Shown: positions 24,497-33,734 of the stretch, in pieces
Layout of the letters: each line of letters starts with the position of its first letter
How positions within the stretch are numbered: position 1 is the first letter of the stretch
Source: an uncultured Amylibacter sp.
GTDB taxonomy: Bacteria; Pseudomonadota; Alphaproteobacteria; Rhodobacterales; Rhodobacteraceae
DNA length: 64,000 nucleotides
Reading direction: 5' to 3'
Assembly: GCA_959347425.1 (NCBI GenBank)
Contig: OY365741.1
Coordinates: forward strand, 1,698,501-1,762,500
The notes under the pieces: model-generated
Told to the model about the DNA's origin: nothing
The model's database searches: none
What the model saw: the letters and a program-made list of their open reading frames with translations, nothing else
Made by a program: the position numbers and the translations under genes

Positions 24497-27325
24497 ATGT
24501 CCGCCCAACCCAAAATAAACACCTCGCCCAAGGTGTCCGATGAAATTCGCAAAACCACCTGCTATATGTGCGCGTGTCGTTGTGGCATTGATGTCCATAT
24601 AAAAAACAACCGTGTGGCGTATATTGAGGGCAATCGCGACCACCCGATAAATCGCGGAGTCCTGTGTGCTAAGGGTTCTGCGGGTATTATGCAGATTAAC
24701 GCACCATCGCGATTGCGCTCGCCTTTGAAACGGGTGGGGCCACGCGGTTCGGGGCAATTTGAAGAAATATCGTGGGATGAAGCCCTTGAACTGGCAACCG
24801 CGAGGCTTGCCCCCCTCCGCCGCGATAACCCAAAGAAACTGGCGTTTTTCACTGGCAGAGACCAATCGCAATCCTTCACCTCCCTATGGGCGCAATCCTT
24901 TGGCACGCCGAATTACGCGGCTCACGGGGGGTTTTGCTCGGTCAATATGGCGGCGGCTGGGATTTACACAATGGGTGGTGCGTTTTGGGAATTCGGGCAA
25001 CCAGATTGGCAATATACAAAGATGTTTATGCTGTTTGGCGTTGCCGAAGACCACGACTCTAACCCCATAAAAATGGGGCTTGGGCAGTTGAAACAACGCG
25101 GCGCCAAAATCGTTGGGGTTAATCCTATTCGCTCTGGTTACAACGCGATTGCCGATGAATGGGTGGGGATTACGCCTGGTACGGACGGGCTGTTTATCAC
25201 TGCGCTTATTTATGAATTGCTGAAGGCGGGTAAGGTGGATTTGCCTTATTTGGCGCGTTATACGAACGCTCCGTTTTTTCTGAACGGCGATAAAAACAGC
25301 GATGATTATGGCTTGTTTTTGCGTGATAAAAACAACAAACCCATAGTGCGGGATAGAAAGACTGGGGATATAGTTCCCTTTGATAGAAGGGGGATACTGC
25401 CCGATCTATCCGCGAATACCACGCAAAATGGCACCACCCACGCTACGGTTTTCCAACAGATTGTGAAGACCTATTTGTCCGACGAACACGCGCCGAAAGC
25501 GGTTGCCGAGCGGTGCGGTATTAAGGCCAGCACCATCCGTCGTCTTGCGGCAGAGCTGGCGGATGTCGCCTTTGAGCAGGAAATCACGCTTGACCAACCT
25601 TGGACGGATTTTCGCGGGGAATCCCATAAAACTATGGTCGGTCGCCCTGTGGCGTTTCATGCTATGCGTGGCATTTCGGCGCATGCCAACGGGTTTCAAA
25701 CTTGCCGAGCCCTGCATATCCTGCAAATCCTGCTGGGTAGTGTGGAAGTCCCCGGCGGATTTCGCTTTAAACCGCCTTATCCAAAGCCCTCTACCGCGCA
25801 TCCATCCCCGCAAGGTAAATCAAAAGCGGGGCAGTCTTTGAACGGGCCGCATCTGGGATTTCCCCACGCGCCAGAGGACTTGGCGTTGGAGGCGGATGGC
25901 ACTCCCGCCCGTATAGATAAGGCGTTTAGCTGGGAAAATCCGCTATCGGTGCATGGGCTGATGCACATGGTGATTTCCAATGCCCACGCGGGCGATCCCT
26001 ATAAGATAGACACGTTATTTTTGTATATGGCGAATATGTCGTGGAACAGTTCGATGAATACCACGGGGGTGATGGAAATGCTTACTGATAAGGATGAAAA
26101 CGGCGAATATGTCATTCCTTATATCATTTATTCTGATGCGTATTCCTCGGAAATGGTCGCCTATGCCGATTTGATTTTGCCCGATACAACCTATTTGGAA
26201 CGCCATGATTGTATCAGCATGCTCGACCGCCCGATATGCGAGGCAGAGGCGGCGGCGGACGCGATTCGCTGGCCTGTCATCGCGCCTGACCGCGATGTTC
26301 GTGGCTTTCAATCGGTGCTGTGCGATTTGGGTGCGCGGCTGAAATTGCCTGCGTTTGTTGATGAATCTGGGGGTGCGAAGTATAAGGATTACGCCGATTA
26401 TATCGTTAATCATTTACGCCGAGCGGAGGTCGGACCCTTGGCTGGATTTCGGGGTGAGGCGGGCGATAAAACGGGTCGCGGTGCGCCAAATCCAGACCAA
26501 ATATCGCGGTACATAGACAACGGCGGATTTTTCATAGAGCACATGCCCGATGCCGCGCGGTACTATAAACCGTGGAATATGGATTATCAAAATTGGGCTG
26601 TTTCTATGGGGTTTTATGACGCACCACAGCCCTATGTTTTTCAATTATATCTGGAACCGATGCGGTTATTTCAACGCGCGGCAGAAGGGTTTGGTGATGT
26701 TCAACCGCCCGAACATTTACGTGAAAGGGTGAAGGATACCATGTTGCCCTTGCCTATTTGGACGCATAATGGCGTTGAAAATAAGGATTATCCGCTACAT
26801 GCTCTGACGCAAAGACCGATGGCAATGTATCATTCTTGGGGCAGTCAAAACGCATGGTTGCGACAAATTCACGGGCGAAATCCGCTATATATCCCCACAA
26901 ATTTATGGACGGAGCATGGGTTTGCCGAAGGCGACTGGGCGAAGGTTTCATCTTTGCATGGCGATACAATTCGCGTTATAGTTGTTCCCGTCGCGCACCA
27001 CGCGGCACTGAATAAAAACACCGTTTGGACGTGGAACGCGATTGGCAAACGCAAGGGTGCGTGGGCTTTGGATGAGCAGGCGATTGAGGCGCAAAAAGGC
27101 TTTTTATTAAATCATTTAATCCATGAATTGCTGCCCGAAAAGGGTGATGGTTTGCGCTGGTCTAACTCTGATCCGATAACCGGACAGGCGGCTTGGTTTG
27201 ATTTAAAAGTACGGCTGGAACGTGTGCCTGCGGACGCGATAAAACCAGAATTATCCCCGAATTTTGCCGCATTAAAATCCCCCGTTGGCACGGGCGCAAA
27301 AGATTTAATGTGGGAGGTTAAATAA
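24497..27325 (+). CDS. soeA: Molybdopterin oxidoreductase, SoeA-type sulfite dehydrogenase catalytic subunit
   Basis: A 942-residue DMSO-reductase family enzyme. The N-terminal [4Fe-4S] site is C22-x2-C25-x3-C29...C57 (CYMCACRCG, GVLCAKGS). Molybdopterin domains include GRDQSQSF, HGGFCSVNMAA (probable Mo-ligand region), FGVAEDHDSNP and VGINPIRSGYN-like VGVNPIRSGYN. A MopB-type C-terminal domain has YHSWGSQNAWLRQIHGRNPLY. No Tat signal is present, so it faces the cytoplasm, as known for SoeABC, which oxidises sulfite to sulfate. The sequence closely matches what I recall of Rhodobacterales SoeA. soeB follows with a 1-base overlap. Confidence 0.88.
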   Translation: MSAQPKINTSPKVSDEIRKTTCYMCACRCGIDVHIKNNRVAYIEGNRDHPINRGVLCAKGSAGIMQINAPSRLRSPLKRVGPRGSGQFEEISWDEALELATARLAPLRRDNPKKLAFFTGRDQSQSFTSLWAQSFGTPNYAAHGGFCSVNMAAAGIYTMGGAFWEFGQPDWQYTKMFMLFGVAEDHDSNPIKMGLGQLKQRGAKIVGVNPIRSGYNAIADEWVGITPGTDGLFITALIYELLKAGKVDLPYLARYTNAPFFLNGDKNSDDYGLFLRDKNNKPIVRDRKTGDIVPFDRRGILPDLSANTTQNGTTHATVFQQIVKTYLSDEHAPKAVAERCGIKASTIRRLAAELADVAFEQEITLDQPWTDFRGESHKTMVGRPVAFHAMRGISAHANGFQTCRALHILQILLGSVEVPGGFRFKPPYPKPSTAHPSPQGKSKAGQSLNGPHLGFPHAPEDLALEADGTPARIDKAFSWENPLSVHGLMHMVISNAHAGDPYKIDTLFLYMANMSWNSSMNTTGVMEMLTDKDENGEYVIPYIIYSDAYSSEMVAYADLILPDTTYLERHDCISMLDRPICEAEAAADAIRWPVIAPDRDVRGFQSVLCDLGARLKLPAFVDESGGAKYKDYADYIVNHLRRAEVGPLAGFRGEAGDKTGRGAPNPDQISRYIDNGGFFIEHMPDAARYYKPWNMDYQNWAVSMGFYDAPQPYVFQLYLEPMRLFQRAAEGFGDVQPPEHLRERVKDTMLPLPIWTHNGVENKDYPLHALTQRPMAMYHSWGSQNAWLRQIHGRNPLYIPTNLWTEHGFAEGDWAKVSSLHGDTIRVIVVPVAHHAALNKNTVWTWNAIGKRKGAWALDEQAIEAQKGFLLNHLIHELLPEKGDGLRWSNSDPITGQAAWFDLKVRLERVPADAIKPELSPNFAALKSPVGTGAKDLMWEVK

Positions 27326-28098
27326 TGACGAGCTTACCTAAAAACCCCAGTAAAACAAAGCTAGGATTGGTGATTGACTTGGATACTTGCGTTGGCTGTC
27401 ATGCTTGCGTTATCGCGTGCAAGGGCTGGAATACGCAAAATTATGGCGCACCTTTATCCGACCAAAACGCCTATGGCGCAGCACCATCTGGGACGTTTTT
27501 AAACCGCGTTCATAGCTATGAAGCCCAGCCCGAATCAGGCGCGGCCGTCACCGTCCATTTCCCCAAATCATGCCTGCATTGTGATGACGCACCCTGCGTC
27601 ACCGTCTGCCCGACAGGGGCGAGTTACAAACGCGCCGAGGACGGAATTGTGTTGGTAAATGAGGACGCATGCATCGGCTGTTCTTTATGTGCATGGGCTT
27701 GCCCGTACGGGGCGCGTGAATTAGATCGCGCCGCAGGGGTCATGAAGAAATGCACGCTATGCGTGGATAGAATCTACAACGAAAACTTACCGCCAGAGGA
27801 TCGCGAGCCAGCATGCGTGCGCACATGTCCAGCAGGGGCGCGGCATTTCGGCGATTTGGGCGATGAAAATAGCGAGGTTTCACAACTGGTTGCATCGCGC
27901 GGGGGGATGGATTTGATGCCCGAACAGGGCACGTCCCCCGTCAATAAATACCTGCCTCCGCGTCCAAAAGATACCGACCATCGCCTTGATACATTGGCGG
28001 AAGAGCAGGTTGATGTCCTTGCCCCCTTCCTTGCCCCCGTGGCGGAAGAGCCGCGCGGATTCCTGCGGTGGTTGGATAAAGCACTGGAACAGATGTAA
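27325..28098 (+). CDS. soeB: SoeB-type iron-sulfur electron-transfer subunit
   Basis: A 257-residue ferredoxin-like subunit with four [4Fe-4S] binding groups: CVGCHACVIACKGWN (about 17-31), CLHCDDAPCVTVCP (about 82-95), CIGCSLCAWACPYG (about 116-129) and CTLCVDRIYNE...CVRTCPAGA (about 146-180). It carries electrons from the molybdenum subunit towards a membrane anchor. The C-terminus has VNKYLPPRPK and GFLRWLDKAL, as in SoeB. The expected anchor gene (soeC, DmsC-like) does not follow: the next 500 bases are non-coding. Confidence 0.88.
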   Translation: MTSLPKNPSKTKLGLVIDLDTCVGCHACVIACKGWNTQNYGAPLSDQNAYGAAPSGTFLNRVHSYEAQPESGAAVTVHFPKSCLHCDDAPCVTVCPTGASYKRAEDGIVLVNEDACIGCSLCAWACPYGARELDRAAGVMKKCTLCVDRIYNENLPPEDREPACVRTCPAGARHFGDLGDENSEVSQLVASRGGMDLMPEQGTSPVNKYLPPRPKDTDHRLDTLAEEQVDVLAPFLAPVAEEPRGFLRWLDKALEQM

Positions 28099-28609
28099 TC
28101 CCACGCGGAAATACAAGTTCACTTTTTGTTCTCAAAATCCGCGCAAAACCCGTCGCGAAAAACCCCAATCCAGACGCAACTGTGGCAAAAATGCCACCGC
28201 CTTTTTGCCCCCGATTTTATCAATATATTGTGGTTGCCTCACCCCCAAACCACTAATTGCGGTATAAAACCGCCGAAATCAACACAAAATCCCCGCGAAC
28301 CCAAATCAGAACTCAAACTAAATTACGATTTCCTATAAAAAACCCTTTCATTCCTATGAATTCCTATGTATTCCTATACACAGAATAAAAGCCGACAAAA
28401 ATTGGGCGACAAGATCCAAAAAGAGGCAGGTTTTATACAGGCTACGGTTTTTATTCCCAATGCTTTGATGGTTTGTGATGGTTTATCTCTCCTACTTCAC
28501 AAGACTTTGACGGGCAAATCGGCAACGATGAAGAATGGTGGATAGGGCAGCAGGCAGTCGCCCATCCGCCATTTTTTCACTAAACCGCCTGATGAAAAGA
28601 AAGCAAAAA
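28099..28609 (+). other. Intergenic region between soeB and mraZ
   Basis: No gene is supported. It holds a possible weak terminator (GTGGC 28182-28186, GCCAC 28193-28197, followed by a T run), a GTGGTT/AACCAC inverted repeat (28230-28253), three near-tandem ATTCCTAT words (about 28350-28377), and GATGG twice, 10 bases apart (28467-28471, 28477-28481). The last may be an MraZ box, because MraZ binds TGG-rich direct repeats with that period ahead of its own operon. TTGACG at 28506 is a weak -35 candidate. Confidence 0.45.
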
Positions 28610-29101
28610 ATGCAACGCCGATTCAAAGGTCAATTTTTACAAAAAGTCGATAGCAAGGGGCGCATGACTCTGCCCGCTGATTTTCGCCGAGTTTTGGAAA
28701 ACTGCGATCCCGAATTTCAAATCGATCAGGTCGCCCAAACGATTTTAGTTTATGGCGATAAACGCCGCCCGTTTATTGAGGGCTATTCGATTTTATCCAT
28801 GGCGATGGTGGATGAAAAAATATCGCAGATGAAAACGGGCTCGCGCGAACAACGTGCCATGGAGCGGATGTTTTCTGGGCAGGCCGTCCATGTTTATATC
28901 ACCGAATCGGGGCAGTTTGTTTTAACCAATAAATTGCGTGAAAAACTCGGCATAACGAACGAAGCTTTTTTCACCGCCACGGGCGATACTTTTCAAATCT
29001 GGCGACCAGAAACCTTTGCCGAGCACGAAATTGATATTGAAGATTTGCTGGACGCGGGCGACGATCCAAAGATTTTGCTTAGTCGCACAGCCGAGGATTA
29101 A
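28610..29101 (+). CDS. mraZ: Transcriptional regulator MraZ
   Basis: A 163-residue protein with two SpoVT/AbrB-like MraZ domains: FKGQFLQKVDSKGRMTLPADFR near the N-terminus and ITESGQFVLTNKLREKLGI in the second half. It represses the division and cell-wall (dcw) operon that it heads. The start MQRRFKGQF is chosen because the domain begins there; Met at 28592 is possible. rsmH follows after 3 bases. Confidence 0.93.
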   Translation: MQRRFKGQFLQKVDSKGRMTLPADFRRVLENCDPEFQIDQVAQTILVYGDKRRPFIEGYSILSMAMVDEKISQMKTGSREQRAMERMFSGQAVHVYITESGQFVLTNKLREKLGITNEAFFTATGDTFQIWRPETFAEHEIDIEDLLDAGDDPKILLSRTAED

Positions 29102-29104
29102 GCG

Positions 29105-30112
29105 ATGAGTCGCGCGAAACCTTTGCCTCACACCCCCGTTTTGTTGAACGATTTTCTGGACGCGACCGCGCCGATTTCTGGCACTTGGATTGATGGAACT
29201 TTTGGCGCGGGCGGTTATAGTCGCGCGTTGTTGGAGGCGGGGGCGGAGCGTGTGATTGCGATAGATTGCGACCCGTTTGCGATTGCCAGTGCGCAGCGTT
29301 GGGCGGCGGATTACGGCGATCGGCTGGTTTTAGTTCACGATAAATTTGCCAATTTACACGATGTGGCACAGGCGCATAATGCCCTGCCCGTGGCGGGTGT
29401 CATCTTGGATATCGGCGTTTCTTCCATGCAGATTGACGAACGCGGGCGCGGTTTTTCGTACCGAGGTGACGGGCCTTTGGACATGCGAATGGCGCAAACG
29501 GGCTTTACCGCTGCCGATATTGTTAATAAAGTGCCAGAGGCTATTTTGGCAGATATCCTTTATTTATATGGGGAAGAGCGTAAATCTTTCCGTATTGCCA
29601 GTAATATAGTTAAGGCGCGGGATATCGCGCCGATTGAATCCACGCGCCAGTTGTCAGAGATTATCAAACAGAGTTTATTACGTCCCCGCCCCCATCCTAT
29701 CCATCCCGCGACCCGCAGTTTTCAGGCTTTGCGGATTGCCGTGAATGATGAATTGGGGCAGTTGGTTGCGGGTTTGCAGGCGGCCGAATCTGCCCTTGCG
29801 GTCGGTGGAATTTTGGCGGTGATTAGCTTTCATTCGCTGGAAGACAGGATTGTCAAACGCTTTATTCAAACACGCGGGGCGGGGGTTCAGGGCAACCGAC
29901 ATCAGCCAGAAGTTGCCGCCAATAACGCGCGGTTTGAACCAATTGGGCGAAAGGCTCTGCGCGCTTCACCCGAAGAATGTAAGGGGAATCCGCGGGCGCG
30001 TTCGGCAAAAATGCGGCTGGCTCGGCGACTGGAGAACACGGGCGAATCCGTGCCGATTGACCCTGTGGAGAATTTATCCATGCCCTTTGTAAATATAAAA
30101 AAGTGGTTGTGA
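29105..30112 (+). CDS. rsmH: 16S rRNA m4C1402 methyltransferase RsmH
   Basis: Methylates N4 of C1402 in the ribosomal P site. It has 335 residues, the usual length. The SAM loop is DGTFGAGGYSRALLEAGA (about 30-47), followed by ILDIGVSSMQIDERGRGFSY, LDMRM, the helical insert, RSFQALRIAVNDEL and FHSLEDRIVKRF. It overlaps ftsL by 1 base (TGATG). Confidence 0.95.
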   Translation: MSRAKPLPHTPVLLNDFLDATAPISGTWIDGTFGAGGYSRALLEAGAERVIAIDCDPFAIASAQRWAADYGDRLVLVHDKFANLHDVAQAHNALPVAGVILDIGVSSMQIDERGRGFSYRGDGPLDMRMAQTGFTAADIVNKVPEAILADILYLYGEERKSFRIASNIVKARDIAPIESTRQLSEIIKQSLLRPRPHPIHPATRSFQALRIAVNDELGQLVAGLQAAESALAVGGILAVISFHSLEDRIVKRFIQTRGAGVQGNRHQPEVAANNARFEPIGRKALRASPEECKGNPRARSAKMRLARRLENTGESVPIDPVENLSMPFVNIKKWL

Positions 30113-30510
30113 TGGCACGGACTTTTATTTCAATAGCGGTGTTTGGATTCGTTGGAATGTTATTGCTTGCGATGTTGTTTATTTGGAATTATAGCGAGAT
30201 TAATAAAACCCGTAATGCCAAGAATCGTCTTGCTGAAACCCAGAAAAACATAGCGATTGAGACGGAACGTGTGTCTGTGTTGCGTGCCGAATGGGCGTAT
30301 TTGAACCGCCCCGAACGGCTTCGTATGTTGGTGAATTTGAACTTTGACCCGTTGCGTTTAATCCCGTTGCGGGCGATGCACTTTGGTGAAATTGAGCAAA
30401 TAGGATTTCCCGAAATTTTCGAATTAAATAATACATTAAATGAATTAAATAATATATTAAATAATGAATTAAATAATGAATTAAATAATAATTCACAGGA
30501 CGTGCAATGA
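30112..30510 (+). CDS. ftsL: Cell division protein FtsL
   Basis: A 132-residue bitopic protein that forms the FtsQLB complex. Its start (MARTFISIAVFG) overlaps the rsmH stop as TGATG. One TM helix covers about 4-25, followed by a periplasmic coiled coil (about 30-75) with YLNRPERLRMLVNLNF, the FtsL pattern near the domain end. The last 30 residues are Leu/Asn/Glu repeats (LNNTLNELNNILNN) encoded by an AT-only-like track at 30421-30495, an unusual tail. Identified by size, topology and its place before ftsI. Confidence 0.85.
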   Translation: MARTFISIAVFGFVGMLLLAMLFIWNYSEINKTRNAKNRLAETQKNIAIETERVSVLRAEWAYLNRPERLRMLVNLNFDPLRLIPLRAMHFGEIEQIGFPEIFELNNTLNELNNILNNELNNELNNNSQDVQ

Positions 30511-32270
30511 ACACTTATTCAACTCATTTCCCACCCTACCCGTCGCATGATTCAGAGTCGGAGTCGCGCAATACTTTGGCACAGGCAAAACGCCGTTTGG
30601 TGTTTTTGGGGCTGTGTTATTTAATGGGAATTGCCATGATTTTAACGCGGATTGTATCGCTGTCCAACGCCGATGTGGTAGAGCCTATCGTGGCGCAATC
30701 CCAAACAAATCCCAGCGCGGGACGTGCCGATATTGCTGATAGAAACGGGCGGATTTTGGCGACTAATTTAATTACCAAAACGCTCTATGCTCGCCCGAAT
30801 GTGATTTTGGATGCGGACAAAGCCGCCAGTGGTCTGGCGCAGATTTTCCCCGATTTGGACGCGGATATTTTGCTGGATAAATTCACCAATGGCAAGTCTA
30901 GCTTCCTTTGGTTAAAGTATAAAATCAGTCCGGAACAAAGCCAAGCCGTCCATGATTTGGGCGACCCTGGGCTGTTATTCGGCACGACCGACATGCGGTT
31001 TTATCCCAACGGGGACTTGGCGGCGCACGTCCTCGGCGGGGTTAGTTTCGGCAATTTGGGCGCACAAGGCGGCGAGCTAAATGGCATCGCTGGCGTGGAA
31101 TTATATTTTGATTCGCGCCTGCGCAACCCCGCGCAAAACGGGCAACCTTTACGCCTATCAATCGATTTAGGCGCCCAAGCCGTGATGCGCCGTGTGTTGC
31201 AAGGTGGGCTGAAAACGATGGACGCGGCGGCGGGCAGTGCGATTTTAATGGACATCCATTCGGGCGAGATTTTGTCCATGGTTTCCCTGCCTGATTTTGA
31301 TGCGAACGACCGCAGCAATCCAATTTATCAAAAGAAATTGCGCGGGACTTCGCCGCTGTTTAATCGCGCCGTGCAGGGGGTTTATGAATTGGGCAGCACT
31401 TTCAAATCCTTCACGATTGCCCAGCAATTAAATGCGGGAAAGGTACGCCCCGAAACTTTAATTAATACCAAGGGGCCGATTATTTTTGGCGGTCATAAAA
31501 TCCGCGATTTGCATAATCGCGAGCCCGTTTTATCGGTCAGTGATATTTTAATAAAGTCGTCAAATATCGGTACGGCACGGATGGCGCATGCCACGGGAGC
31601 CGATGCGCAAAAGGATTTTTTGGGTGCCTTGGGTTTGCTTGCGCCGAGTGAAATTGAATTGAAAGAGGCGGCTGGTGCGCGTCCTTTAAGCCCCAATCGC
31701 TGGGGTGAAATCCAAACCATGTCTGTTTCTTATGGTCACGGAATCGCGGTGAGCCCCCTGCATCTGGCGAGTGCCTATGCGACCCTTGCCAACGGAGGAT
31801 TTCGGGTTGTGCCAACTTTAATTCGCACAGATATTAATGCCGATACGGATGCGAATCCCGTTGATAGAGTGCGGATTTTATCGGAAGAAACCAGCCAAGA
31901 TATGCGCAAAATGCTCCGCCGAGTCGTCGTTGATGGCACGGCTACGCTGGGCAATGTCGCGGGTTATGATGTCGCGGGTAAGACGGGCACGGCGGATAAA
32001 GTTAATCCCAAAGGCGGCTATTATAAGGAACGCGTGATTGCCAATTTTGCCTCGGTTTTTCCTGCCGCCGACCCGCGTTATGTTTTGGTTGTTGTATTGG
32101 ATGAGCCGAAAATAACTACCCTAGGGGAAGAGCAACGCACGGCAGGTTGGACGGCTGTTCCCGTCGCGGCAGAGCTGATTTCGCGGATGGCTCCGATCTT
32201 GGGGCTTGCCCCGATTTCCGCACAGGATAATTTATTATCCGTATCGGCAGAGCCTCTGGCGCAGGAATAA
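30507..32270 (+). CDS. ftsI: Peptidoglycan DD-transpeptidase FtsI (PBP3)
   Basis: Cross-links septal peptidoglycan in the divisome. It has 587 residues: a short cytoplasmic tail, one TM helix (about 31-50), the PBP dimerisation domain (RADIADRNGRILATNL) and the transpeptidase domain with S297-T-F-K (catalytic Ser), S351-S-N353 and K492-T-G. Overlaps ftsL by 4 bases and precedes murE by 3. Confidence 0.95.
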   Translation: MNTYSTHFPPYPSHDSESESRNTLAQAKRRLVFLGLCYLMGIAMILTRIVSLSNADVVEPIVAQSQTNPSAGRADIADRNGRILATNLITKTLYARPNVILDADKAASGLAQIFPDLDADILLDKFTNGKSSFLWLKYKISPEQSQAVHDLGDPGLLFGTTDMRFYPNGDLAAHVLGGVSFGNLGAQGGELNGIAGVELYFDSRLRNPAQNGQPLRLSIDLGAQAVMRRVLQGGLKTMDAAAGSAILMDIHSGEILSMVSLPDFDANDRSNPIYQKKLRGTSPLFNRAVQGVYELGSTFKSFTIAQQLNAGKVRPETLINTKGPIIFGGHKIRDLHNREPVLSVSDILIKSSNIGTARMAHATGADAQKDFLGALGLLAPSEIELKEAAGARPLSPNRWGEIQTMSVSYGHGIAVSPLHLASAYATLANGGFRVVPTLIRTDINADTDANPVDRVRILSEETSQDMRKMLRRVVVDGTATLGNVAGYDVAGKTGTADKVNPKGGYYKERVIANFASVFPAADPRYVLVVVLDEPKITTLGEEQRTAGWTAVPVAAELISRMAPILGLAPISAQDNLLSVSAEPLAQE

Positions 32271-32273
32271 AAA

Positions 32274-33734
32274 ATGCCAAACGAGACCTTTAAAACATTA
32301 AATTTATCGGAGGCGGACACGCAAGTTTGCGGGCTTTCTACGGAAAGTGCGACCGTGAAAAAGGGCGATTTATTTATTGCTTTGCAAGGTGAAAAAACGC
32401 ATGGCGCGGAATATATTGCCGATGTTTTACCGCATCAACCCAGCGCGATTTTAACCGATAAAAAGGGTGCGGAAATAATAAAAAATAATAAAAATAATAA
32501 AACACCTATTTTTATTCGCACGAACCCACGCCATGATTTGTCGCTTATTTGTGCGCAGTTTTATCCCACGCAACCGTCAAAAATTGTGGCGATAACGGGG
32601 ACGAATGCAAAGACTTCTATCAGCCATTTTACCCGCCAAATATGGCAGCACCTAAACCACCAATCCGCCAATATCGGCACGATGGGTGTGCAGGGTGATT
32701 ATGACGCACCGTTGCAACATACGACGCCCGACCCGATAACTCTGCATCGCTTGCTGGATGACATGACGGGGCAGGGAATCACCCATGCAGCGATGGAGGC
32801 TTCGTCGCATGGTCTCGCCCAGCATCGCCTTGATGGAGTGCGAATTTGCGCCGCCGCGTTTTCCAATTTTTCGCAAGACCATTTGGATTATCATAAAAAC
32901 TTCACCGATTATTTTAATGCCAAGGCGCGATTATTTCGCGATATTTTACCGCCCGATGGTGTTGCCGTGATTAATATAAATAATGAAAAAGGGCGCGATA
33001 TTTATCAGATTGCAAAATCGCGTGGGCAGGAAATAATGACCTTTGGCACGGGTGGAGATATGCAGATTCATGACCTCCGCGCCGATGACGCAGGGCAGGA
33101 TTTGCGGTTTTCATGGCAGGGGACTATTCATCAAACTCGGCTGAATTTAATCGGTGCTTTCCAAGCCGATAATACCCTGATGGCGGCGATGTTGGCGATA
33201 GCTTGCGGGGCAGAATCGGACGCGGTTTTCGCCAGGTTCCCGCATTTAAAAACCGTGGAAGGACGGATGGAATTGGTTGTCCGTCGCGCCAATGGTGCGC
33301 CGATTTTTGTCGATTATGCACATACGCCCGATGCGTTGCGCCACGCGTTGCAATCGCTCCGCGCCCATATCATGGGGCGGGTGATTGTCGTCTTTGGCGC
33401 GGGCGGTGATAGGGATAAAACGAAGCGTGAAATGATGGGGCAGGTGGCGGCGCAGGGCGCGGATGAGGTGATTGTCACGGACGATAATCCGCGCGGCGAA
33501 CCCGCAAAAAATATTCGTGCGATGGTCATGCAGGGGTGTCCAAAGGCGCAGGAATTCGGCGATAGAGCCGAGGCGATTTTGCATGGGATAGCCGCGTTGG
33601 ACGCGGGCGATGCGCTGCTGATTGCGGGTAAGGGACACGAGAGCGGGCAGACGATTGGTGGCACGACTTTTGCCTTTGTCGATGGCGAACAGGCGAGCAT
33701 TAGCGTGGCCGCTTTGGACGGAGGTGCGGCATGA
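32274..33734 (+). CDS. murE: UDP-N-acetylmuramoyl-tripeptide synthase MurE (meso-DAP type)
   Basis: Adds meso-diaminopimelate to UDP-MurNAc-L-Ala-D-Glu using ATP. It has 486 residues. The P-loop is GTNAKTS, where Gly of the usual GTNGKT is Ala. TTPDPITLH, ASSHGLAQHRLDG and FSQDHLDYH follow; DNPRGEP fits the DNPR specificity loop for meso-DAP. A Lys/Asn run (KNNKNNK, about residues 68-76) in the N-terminal domain comes from an AAT-rich tract. It overlaps murF by 4 bases. Confidence 0.95.
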   Translation: MPNETFKTLNLSEADTQVCGLSTESATVKKGDLFIALQGEKTHGAEYIADVLPHQPSAILTDKKGAEIIKNNKNNKTPIFIRTNPRHDLSLICAQFYPTQPSKIVAITGTNAKTSISHFTRQIWQHLNHQSANIGTMGVQGDYDAPLQHTTPDPITLHRLLDDMTGQGITHAAMEASSHGLAQHRLDGVRICAAAFSNFSQDHLDYHKNFTDYFNAKARLFRDILPPDGVAVININNEKGRDIYQIAKSRGQEIMTFGTGGDMQIHDLRADDAGQDLRFSWQGTIHQTRLNLIGAFQADNTLMAAMLAIACGAESDAVFARFPHLKTVEGRMELVVRRANGAPIFVDYAHTPDALRHALQSLRAHIMGRVIVVFGAGGDRDKTKREMMGQVAAQGADEVIVTDDNPRGEPAKNIRAMVMQGCPKAQEFGDRAEAILHGIAALDAGDALLIAGKGHESGQTIGGTTFAFVDGEQASISVAALDGGAA

